A DNA stretch of 11,684 bases from HGM12587 sp964580255 (GTDB lineage Bacteria; Bacillota; Clostridia; Lachnospirales; Lachnospiraceae), in the NCBI GenBank assembly GCA_964580255.1, contig CAZOJX010000057.1, positions 1-11,684 of the forward strand, written 5' to 3'. Below are positions 6,472-11,684 of this stretch, one piece after another. The notes below the pieces were generated by a model. It saw only the letters and a program-made list of their open reading frames with translations. It had not been told where the DNA came from and ran no database searches. How positions within the stretch are numbered: the first letter of the stretch is position 1; each line of letters starts with the position of its first letter. A program made the position numbers and the translations under genes.

Positions 6472-7089
6472 ATGGATTATTTATGGGCAGGTATGCTGCT
6501 GATCGGTATTTTCTACGGTGCTGTGACAGGAAATCTTTTCGCAGTTAGTGAAGCAATCCTCTCCTCCGGTGGAGAAGCCATCTCTCTTTGTGTGACCACC
6601 GCAGGTGTCCTGACTCTCTGGACCGGACTTATGGAAGCAGCACGTTCTGCCGGACTCATTCGTTCTGCTGTCAGATGGATCTCGCCCCTGATTTCCTTTT
6701 TATTCCCGGAGCTTCCAAAGGATCATCCGGCGGCAGAATCTATTTCCATGAATTTCATCGCAAATTTTCTGGGTCTCAACTGGGGTGCGACTCCTGCGGG
6801 CTTAAAGGCAATGGAGGATCTGGCCGCCCTGGAGTTGGAGCGAAAAAGGAATCCCCGGATCGCTTCCGATGAAATGTGTACCTTTTTGATCATGAACATT
6901 TCCTCTCTCCAGCTGATTCCTATCAGCATAATTGCCTATCGGCGGCAATACGGCAGCACAGATCCGGCAGCCATCATCGGGCCTGCCATTGCTGCTACCT
7001 TTCTCAATACACTGGCTGCAATCCTATTCTGCCGGGGAATCCGCCACATTAACCGTAAAAAAGCACAAAAAAAGAATCGGAACCATTAA
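6472..7089 (+). CDS. spmA: Spore maturation protein SpmA
   Basis: This 205-residue membrane protein is the partner of SpmB in spore maturation. It starts with MDYLWAGMLLIGIFYGAVTGN and carries the family's central NFLGLNWGATPAGLKAM (residues 98-114) and MCTFLIMNISSLQLIPISIIAYR (135-157). The usual LGLGNAATPLGLKAM is varied here to LGLNWGATPAGLKAM. AAGGA (6461-6465) precedes ATG 6472. The C-terminus is very basic (KKAQKKNRNH) because its last codons form half of the terminator stem. The stop is within a TTAA shared with the convergent HepS_I gene. It is divergent from spmB, whereas spmA and spmB normally follow each other in one operon. Confidence 0.94.
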   Translation: MDYLWAGMLLIGIFYGAVTGNLFAVSEAILSSGGEAISLCVTTAGVLTLWTGLMEAARSAGLIRSAVRWISPLISFLFPELPKDHPAAESISMNFIANFLGLNWGATPAGLKAMEDLAALELERKRNPRIASDEMCTFLIMNISSLQLIPISIIAYRRQYGSTDPAAIIGPAIAATFLNTLAAILFCRGIRHINRKKAQKKNRNH

Positions 7090-7107
7090 AACGTTCCGAT
7101 TCTTTTT
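7069..7107. terminator. Bidirectional terminator overlapping two gene ends
   Basis: AAAAAGAATCGGAAC (7069-7083) pairs perfectly with GTTCCGATTCTTTTT (7093-7107) around a nine-base loop. Both strands end the stem with a T-run. The stops of spmA (7087-7089) and of the HepS_I gene (7086-7088 on -) share TTAA in the loop, so the whole terminator is built from coding sequence. Confidence 0.92.
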
Positions 7108-7580
7108 AATACTTCATTTCCAAGGATTCCAATCAGAATTCCGGTCACCAGTCCGCAGACCAAAAGCACCGGTCCGTAATAGATCAGTGCTGAGGTTTCC
7201 AGCACCCACATGGCAACCAGCAGCTGTCCCAGATTGTGACAGACACCGCCCGCCACACTGACACCATAAATGCTGAATTTTCCGCTGTTTTTCAAAAGCA
7301 GCATCCCCAAAAAGCTGAAAATTGCTCCTGCCAGGCTGTAGATCGTCATTGACAGATTTCCAAAAAGAAATCCTGTCAGCAGGATCCTGATCACATTGAT
7401 CAAAAGTGCTTCCGAAGGGCGCAGCCGATAAAGTGCAAATACCACAACGATATTTGCGATTCCCAGCTTAACTCCCGGGATTCCGATAGATAATGGCAGA
7501 AGTGCCTCCACATAGCCAAAGATCATGGCCAGTGCCGCAAACATTCCCATCATCGCCAGTTTTTTCGTGTTTTCTCTCAT
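7086..7580 (-). CDS. Gx transporter / heptaprenyl diphosphate synthase component I-like membrane protein
   Basis: The 164-residue protein is highly hydrophobic with about five membrane segments and fits the HepS_I (Hpre_diP_synt_I) / Gx transporter family: PGVKLGIANI (residues 35-44), VIRILLTGFLFGNL (63-76) and GGVCHNLGQL (111-120). The layout resembles substrate-binding S components of ECF-type vitamin transporters, so a transport role is more likely than prenyl synthesis; the substrate is unknown. ATG 7580 follows the rsmI stop by three bases with no clear ribosome site, suggesting coupled translation as the last gene of the holB-ricT-yabB-rsmI operon. The NusG-domain-II protein or prenyl synthase gene often found with this family is absent. 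Confidence 0.85.
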   Translation of the reverse strand: MRENTKKLAMMGMFAALAMIFGYVEALLPLSIGIPGVKLGIANIVVVFALYRLRPSEALLINVIRILLTGFLFGNLSMTIYSLAGAIFSFLGMLLLKNSGKFSIYGVSVAGGVCHNLGQLLVAMWVLETSALIYYGPVLLVCGLVTGILIGILGNEVLKRIGTF

Positions 7581-7583
7581 AGC

Positions 7584-8420
7584 TTACAGCAATGCCTGGT
7601 AAATATCCCGTTTGGATACTCCCCGATCCTTTGCAACCGCCTTCATCGCTTCTTTTTTATCCATTCCCTGAGCCAGATACTGATTCATGTGTTCTTCAAT
7701 GGTCATTTCTTCAAACTTTGCCCGTTCTTCCATGACCAGCTCCTGCCGGCTTTTTCCTTCGATAACCAGCACACATTCTCCCTTCGGCTCCTGGGTTTCA
7801 TAAAATTTCAAAATATCTTCGATGGTTGACAAAAATGCAGTCTCATGCTTTTTGGTAAGTTCCCGGCAAAGGGTCATTTTCCGATTTCCCAGTACCTCCC
7901 GCAGCTCATTTAACGTCCGGATCAGACGATGCGGTGCCTCATATAAAATAATGGTGCGCGTTTCATTGACCAGCTCAGCCAACACTGCCTGGCGTTCCTT
8001 CTTATCTGACGGCAAAAAAGCTTCAAAAGCAAATCTTCTGGTGCCAAGTCCGGATAAGGTCAATGCAGTGATACATGCCGCCGGTCCCGGCAGTGAGGTT
8101 ACTTCAATCCCCGCCTCATAGCACATGCGGACCAGATCCTCTCCCGGATCGGAAATTCCCGGTGTCCCGGCATCGGTGATCAGGGCAATCTGCGTTCCCT
8201 CCTGCATTTTGCGGATCAGAACCTCTGCTTTTTCAATCTTATTATACTCATGATAGCTTGTCATAGGCGTATGGATATCAAAATGATTTAAAAGCTTGAT
8301 ACTGTTTCTTGTATCCTCTGCTGCAATCAGATCCACTTCCTTTAGGGTACGCAGCACCCGATAAGTGATATCCTCCAGATTTCCGATGGGTGTCGCACAT
8401 AAATATAATTTTCCCTGCAT
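7584..8420 (-). CDS. rsmI: 16S rRNA (cytidine(1402)-2'-O)-methyltransferase RsmI
   Basis: RsmI methylates the 2'-OH of C1402 in the decoding centre of 16S rRNA using S-adenosylmethionine. The 278-residue protein shows the tetrapyrrole-methylase fold with all family motifs: ATPIGNLEDIT (residues 9-19), AEDTR (34-38), TDAGTPGISDPG (82-93), LPGPAA (110-115), YEAPHR (160-165), CRELTK (185-190) and the C-terminal helical KKEAMKAVAKDRGVSKRDIY (255-274). Length is typical. AAAGGAGAAAAT directly precedes ATG 8420. It follows the yabB-type gene by 40 bases, as in Bacillus subtilis except that yazA is missing. Confidence 0.97.
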   Translation of the reverse strand: MQGKLYLCATPIGNLEDITYRVLRTLKEVDLIAAEDTRNSIKLLNHFDIHTPMTSYHEYNKIEKAEVLIRKMQEGTQIALITDAGTPGISDPGEDLVRMCYEAGIEVTSLPGPAACITALTLSGLGTRRFAFEAFLPSDKKERQAVLAELVNETRTIILYEAPHRLIRTLNELREVLGNRKMTLCRELTKKHETAFLSTIEDILKFYETQEPKGECVLVIEGKSRQELVMEERAKFEEMTIEEHMNQYLAQGMDKKEAMKAVAKDRGVSKRDIYQALL

Positions 8421-8460
8421 ATTTTCTCCTTTTTACGGTTCCCTGCACGCCTCTGCAGAT

Positions 8461-9204
8461 CTATGCTTCGTAATACATACGTTTCAGTTCTTCCGTATAA
8501 ATTCCCGGTTTTTCATATACGATCAACGGTGCTTCCACTGTAATTCTGGAATTTCCGCCCTTTAATCCCTCGATCAGCACCATATTCGGCTCTTTATCCA
8601 CATATGGATAGACCAGACGCATACGTTTTGGCTCTAAGTGATATTTCACCATCAGCGTCATAATCTCTGCCAGCCGAAACGGACGATGCACCATATAAAA
8701 TCTGCCCTTTGATTTCAATACTTTTGATGCCTGGGAGATCATATCCTCCAGACTGCAGGTCAGCTCATGGCGTGCGATTGCCTTTGCATCCGCCGGATTA
8801 ACAAGTCCATGCTGCGCCGTCATATAAGGGGGATTCATGGTAACTACATGAAAAGAAGCAGCGCCGAAAATGTCTACTGCCTCTTTCATATCGCCTGTAA
8901 TAATCTTTATTTTTTCTTCCAGTCCGTTTAAGGAAACGCTGCGTCTCGCCAGATCTGCACTTTTTTCCTGAATCTCCAGACCACAGAACTTCTCAGCCTT
9001 CGTTTTTGCTTCCATCAGGATCGGAATGACACCATTCCCGCACCCGAGATCCAGCACTGCCTCTCCCGGCTTTGCCTTTGCAAAAGTTGAAAGCAGCACT
9101 GCGTCCATGCCAAAGCAGAAACGCTCCGGATCCTGAATGATCCGGTATCCGTTTTTCTGGAGATCATCGATCCGTTCCCCCGGATTCAGATTAATTGTCT
9201 TCAA
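8461..9204 (-). CDS. yabB: tRNA1(Val) (adenine(37)-N6)-methyltransferase family protein, YabB type
   Basis: This 247-residue class I SAM-dependent methyltransferase has motif I LDLGCGNG (residues 51-58) and the N6-adenine methylase motif NPPY (124-127). The N-terminal ERIDDLQKNGYRIIQDPERFCFGMDAVLL is typical of the TrmN6/YfiC-YabB family, which methylates A37 of certain tRNAs. The start is TTG 9204: it overlaps the last 14 bases of ricT, AAGGA lies about 10 bases before it, and the next ATG would cut into the conserved N-terminus. Position between ricT and rsmI matches Bacillus yabB. The exact tRNA target cannot be read from sequence. Confidence 0.88.
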   Translation of the reverse strand: MKTINLNPGERIDDLQKNGYRIIQDPERFCFGMDAVLLSTFAKAKPGEAVLDLGCGNGVIPILMEAKTKAEKFCGLEIQEKSADLARRSVSLNGLEEKIKIITGDMKEAVDIFGAASFHVVTMNPPYMTAQHGLVNPADAKAIARHELTCSLEDMISQASKVLKSKGRFYMVHRPFRLAEIMTLMVKYHLEPKRMRLVYPYVDKEPNMVLIEGLKGGNSRITVEAPLIVYEKPGIYTEELKRMYYEA

Positions 9205-10102
9205 GCTTTGATTTTCCTTCTTTTCTTTCCAATGCTTCCAGTGCCTTCAGTTCTTCATTTGACACATTGTTCTTTTCTTTCTTTTTTCGAGGTTTGAAAC
9301 GAAGCTCGCTTACTTTGTATTCACGGATTTCCTTTTCATCGTTCTCCAATGTCACTACAACTTTTACCAGCTGGCGCAGAACGCTTAAGGACTGTACCTC
9401 ACCCTTGAAACCATCAAAGGTTGTCACATAATCTCCCACATTCGGCAGGCGGCTGTTTAATTCCTCATAAGTTTCCTGTTCATTTTTCAGACAGCACATC
9501 AAACGGCCACATACGCCGGAGATTTTTGTCGGATTTAAAGAAAGATTCTGTTCCTTTGCCATTTTAATGGAAACCGGAACGAAATCAGCCAGGTAGGAAT
9601 GACAGCACAGCGGTCTTCCGCAGATGCCGATACCTCCTAAGATTTTCGTCTCGTCTCTGACTCCAATCTGACGAAGCTCAATTCTTGTTTTAAATACTGC
9701 TGCCAGATCCTTAACAAGCTCGCGGAAATCGATTCTTCCGTCTGCAGTGAAATAAAAAAGCACCTTATTATTTCCAAAAGTATACTCTGCATCGATCAGC
9801 TTCATTTCCAGTCCATGCTTGCGGATCTTTTCCAGACAGATCCTGTATGCTTCTTTTTCTTTTTCGCGATTCTTCATCGCCTTTTCATCGTCCTCCGGTG
9901 TCGCAATTCGCATAACTGACTTCAGCGGCTGAACGATCTTATCATCATCAACTTCTTTGATGCCGAGCACCACATATCCGTATTCCACACCTCTGGCTGT
10001 TTCTACGACTACATGATCTCCCTGTTCAATCTTTAATTTTCCGGGTGCAAAATAGTATACCTTTCCGGCATTTCGAAAACGCACCCCTATTACCTTTGCC
10101 AT
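9191..10102 (-). CDS. ricT: RicT (YaaT/PSP1 family) RNA-processing and sporulation factor
   Basis: RicT belongs to the PSP1 family. In Bacillus subtilis it forms the RicA-RicF-RicT complex, which carries Fe-S clusters, assists RNase Y in RNA maturation and affects sporulation, competence and biofilm. The 303-residue protein starts MAKVIGVRFRNAGKVYYFAPG and has two matching cysteine motifs, CGRPLCC (161-167) and CGRLMCC (198-204), then a KOW-like NVGDYVTTFDGFKGEV (221-236) and a charged tail. AAGGAG is seven bases before ATG 10102. The first 127 bases are repeated upstream at 10239-10365 through a tandem duplication, but this copy is intact. It overlaps the methyltransferase gene start by 14 bases. 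Confidence 0.95.
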   Translation of the reverse strand: MAKVIGVRFRNAGKVYYFAPGKLKIEQGDHVVVETARGVEYGYVVLGIKEVDDDKIVQPLKSVMRIATPEDDEKAMKNREKEKEAYRICLEKIRKHGLEMKLIDAEYTFGNNKVLFYFTADGRIDFRELVKDLAAVFKTRIELRQIGVRDETKILGGIGICGRPLCCHSYLADFVPVSIKMAKEQNLSLNPTKISGVCGRLMCCLKNEQETYEELNSRLPNVGDYVTTFDGFKGEVQSLSVLRQLVKVVVTLENDEKEIREYKVSELRFKPRKKKEKNNVSNEELKALEALERKEGKSKLEDN

Positions 10103-10105
10103 AGA

Positions 10106-10241
10106 TCAATTCTCCTTCATGGTCAGCAACAAAAGCTCCATAGTCAGATCAAAATTTACATTAGCATTCAGACGAAGCTTCGCCTTGTCCAGTGCTTTTA
10201 AGATCAATTCAATGCCTTCATAGGAGCTTCGGGACGCCATC
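10106..10241 (-). pseudogene. holB 3' fragment from tandem duplication
   Basis: This repeats the last 44 codons of holB (residues 286-329, from MASRSSYEG to the stop TGA at 10108-10106). It opens with an in-frame ATG at 10240 only because that Met is internal in HolB. No good ribosome site precedes it. It holds the SD of the intact ricT gene at its end, as the real holB 3' end originally did. Without the ATPase domain it cannot act as a clamp-loader subunit. Confidence 0.9.
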
Positions 10242-10365
10242 CGTATTCCACACCTCTGGCTGTCTCTACGACTACATGATCTCCCTGTTCAATCTTTAAT
10301 TTTCCGGGTGCAAAATAGTATACCTTTCCGGCATTTCGAAAACGCACCCCTATTACCTTTGCCAT
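10204..10365 (-). pseudogene. ricT 5' fragment, reads out as a 53-residue chimera
   Basis: A second ricT start (ATG 10365) with the same AAGGAG ribosome site follows the intact holB stop by three bases. It encodes RicT residues 1-42, then crosses the duplication join at 10239-10241 out of frame into holB sequence, adding WRPEAPMKALN before TGA at 10204. It lacks both cysteine motifs and is unlikely to function, but it should be translated if the operon is. Confidence 0.88.
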
Positions 10366-10368
10366 AGA

Positions 10369-11358
10369 TCAATTCTCCTTCATGGTCAGCAACAAAAGCT
10401 CCATAGTCAGATCAAAATTTACATTAGCATTCAGACGAAGCTTCGCCTTGTCCAGTGCTTTTAAGATCAATTCAATGCCTTCATAGGAGCTTCGGGACGC
10501 CATCTTTTCAATGATCGTAAGTTCGTCAGAGAATACGATCGAAGATGGATTCCACGTTGCCTTATATAATAAGACATCTCGATACCAGACCATCAAAAGA
10601 TCCAGGTAATCGGAAATATCTGTCTTAAATTCCGCAATCTTATGCATGCTGTTGATCAATTCAGAGATATCCATATCCTGAATATATTTTACCAGATGAA
10701 CTGCATGCTCCTTCATCTGTCCAAATTCTTCCGACATTGCCAGTCGTTTGGCTTTGCCGATATTTCCCTGTGCAAATGCAGCACAGATATCTGCCTGATA
10801 ATCCGGAACCTGTACCTGTTCCATCAGATATTTTCGGACAACACTGTCCTTGACCGGTTTTAAATGCAATGTCACACAACGAGAAAGGATCGTCGGCAGA
10901 AAGCTTTCCGCATTGGTCGTCAAAAGCAGGATCACTGCATAAGCCGGCGGTTCCTCGATGGTCTTTAAAAGTGCGTTCTGTGCCTGTACATTTAATTTTT
11001 CCGCTTCATCAACAATATAGATCTTATAAGGACCTTTATAAGGCTTGATCATAATATCCCCGCAAAGCTGCTGGCGAATATCATCTACGCTGATGGTATT
11101 TGGTTTCTCATGCGTAATACGGATAATATCCGGGTGATTTTTCCCCTCTGCCTGTCTGCAGGAGGTACATTTTCCACAAGGACTTGTCCCTTTTTCCTCA
11201 CACTGCAGCGCCGCTGCAAAAATATCCGCAAGGAAATTCTTTCCCGAACCTTTTTCTCCATCTAAAATATATGCATGAGACACTTTTCCCATGGCTATGG
11301 CACTCTGTAAATGCTCAATGAGGTGTTCGTGTCCCAGTACGTCCTGAAATCCAAACAT
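10369..11358 (-). CDS. holB: DNA polymerase III subunit delta' (HolB)
   Basis: HolB is the delta' subunit of the clamp loader that opens and loads the beta clamp during replication. The 329-residue AAA+ protein has FGFQDVLGHEHL near the start, a Walker A-like GEKGSGKN (residues 34-41), zinc-binding cysteines C53, C61, C64 and C67, Walker B-like VDEAEKL (116-122), NALLKTIEEPP (128-138) and the SRC motif (159-161). GGGAGG is seven bases before ATG 11358. The C-terminal 45 codons lie in the right copy of the tandem duplication, and the protein is intact. Position upstream of ricT is the usual Firmicutes arrangement. Confidence 0.96.
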   Translation of the reverse strand: MFGFQDVLGHEHLIEHLQSAIAMGKVSHAYILDGEKGSGKNFLADIFAAALQCEEKGTSPCGKCTSCRQAEGKNHPDIIRITHEKPNTISVDDIRQQLCGDIMIKPYKGPYKIYIVDEAEKLNVQAQNALLKTIEEPPAYAVILLLTTNAESFLPTILSRCVTLHLKPVKDSVVRKYLMEQVQVPDYQADICAAFAQGNIGKAKRLAMSEEFGQMKEHAVHLVKYIQDMDISELINSMHKIAEFKTDISDYLDLLMVWYRDVLLYKATWNPSSIVFSDELTIIEKMASRSSYEGIELILKALDKAKLRLNANVNFDLTMELLLLTMKEN

Positions 11359-11393
11359 ACACTGACCTCCCTTCGCCCTTTCGACCTATTACT

Positions 11394-11684
11394 TTAGTAT
11401 ATCATAAATTGCCGGATATGTGCAATGATCTCCTCCAGACACTGCTCAAATACATCATTTTCAAAACGTTTTGTAATTCCGGCCTCTGCAATCTTTTCCT
11501 CAGAGAAATCATCACTGTCCGCAATGTATCTGCGGCACATTTCTTTATATTTTGGTCTGTCCTGAGAACGCTCTCTGTCCAGGGCTCTCTGCAGTCGAAT
11601 GCCGTCATCGACCTCAATATAGATCGGCTCCAGCACACCTTCCCCAAAATAGCTTTTGCTGGCATTATAAGATTCCAATGTACC
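11394..11684 (-). CDS. Guanylate kinase-like nucleotide kinase, C-terminal part (5' partial)
   Basis: The frame is open to the window edge and ends at TAA 11394-11396. The 96 visible residues begin GTLESYNASKSYFGEGVLEPIY; the first possible start codon here (TTG 11678) lies inside the conserved run, so the true start is outside. The region EPIYIEVDDGIRLQRALDRER followed by a Lys/Arg-rich helix and a DFSEEKI segment resembles the C-terminal half of guanylate-kinase-like proteins that precede holB in Lachnospiraceae. In Bacillus subtilis a thymidylate kinase holds about this position, so a nucleotide kinase fits. The P-loop is not in view, so substrate and even family remain uncertain. It is probably co-transcribed with holB, 35 bases downstream. 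Confidence 0.55.
   Translation of the reverse strand, partial: GTLESYNASKSYFGEGVLEPIYIEVDDGIRLQRALDRERSQDRPKYKEMCRRYIADSDDFSEEKIAEAGITKRFENDVFEQCLEEIIAHIRQFMIY

Larger units (their letters stand above)
9976..10504. repeat. Tandem duplication of the holB-ricT junction
   Basis: Two 266-bp copies, 9976-10241 and 10239-10504, lie with a period of 263 bp and share the three bases ATC at the join; ATC is also present at both outer ends. I find one difference: T at 10001 against C at 10264, which is silent in ricT (GAA versus GAG). Each copy spans the holB 3' end, the short gap and the ricT 5' end, so the right copy completes holB and the left copy completes ricT. It may be a recent real duplication or an assembly error. 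Confidence 0.97.

Noticed and set aside
9191..9204. Frameshift or error at the ricT/methyltransferase overlap
   Set aside because: Both proteins keep full family length; the methyltransferase simply uses a TTG start within the ricT end.
1..11684. CRISPR arrays, tRNA genes, insertion sequences or prophage genes
   Set aside because: No spaced repeats, cloverleaf, transposase or phage-like protein was seen; the only long repeat is the two-copy tandem duplication.

Overview
The window looks like a chromosomal segment from a low-to-moderate-GC, endospore-forming Clostridia, most likely Lachnospiraceae. I infer this from the protein sequences, the strong AGGAGG-type ribosome binding sites, the Firmicutes order holB-ricT-yabB-rsmI, and the spore maturation genes spmA and spmB. 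No tRNA, rRNA, CRISPR array, transposase or phage gene is visible. The gene content is mostly housekeeping.

Layout on the left: a 5'-truncated stand-alone E2-like acyltransferase-fold protein (1-831, +) is followed by a monocistronic CofE-like F420-0:glutamate ligase family gene (939-2132, +) with its own extended -10 promoter. That gene ends at a bidirectional hairpin terminator shared with a convergent metal-responsive module: an ArsR/SmtB repressor (2179-2487, -) and, upstream of it, a Zn/Cd/Pb-type P1B ATPase (2574-4679, -). The ATPase has a strong promoter whose start region carries an ArsR-type operator. A gene-poor stretch (4758-5050) follows and may encode a small + strand RNA ending at a strong hairpin.

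Middle: a hemolysin III/PAQR membrane protein (5051-5725, -) has an unusual nested dyad over its promoter. Next come spmB (5840-6367, -) and spmA (6472-7089, +). These are usually co-directional, but here they diverge from a 104-bp region in which two sigma-E-like promoters stand back to back. spmA converges on a HepS_I/Gx-transporter family membrane gene (7086-7580, -). Both stop codons lie in one TTAA in the loop of a 15-bp bidirectional terminator.

Right: one minus-strand operon runs from a guanylate-kinase-like gene (truncated at the window edge) through holB, ricT, yabB-type tRNA methyltransferase and rsmI to the HepS_I gene. Spacings are short or overlapping. It joins replication (clamp loader delta'), RNA-maturation/sporulation control (RicT) and RNA methylation, as in Bacillus subtilis, but yabA and yazA are missing. 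Between holB and ricT there is a 263-bp-period tandem duplication (266-bp copies, one mismatch, 3-bp ATC microhomology). It leaves both genes intact and strands a ricT 5' fragment and a holB 3' fragment between them.

I see no clearly new multi-gene system. The most notable items are the tandem duplication, the back-to-back spm promoters, the CofE-family gene without visible F420 genes, the PAQR promoter dyad and the possible small RNA.
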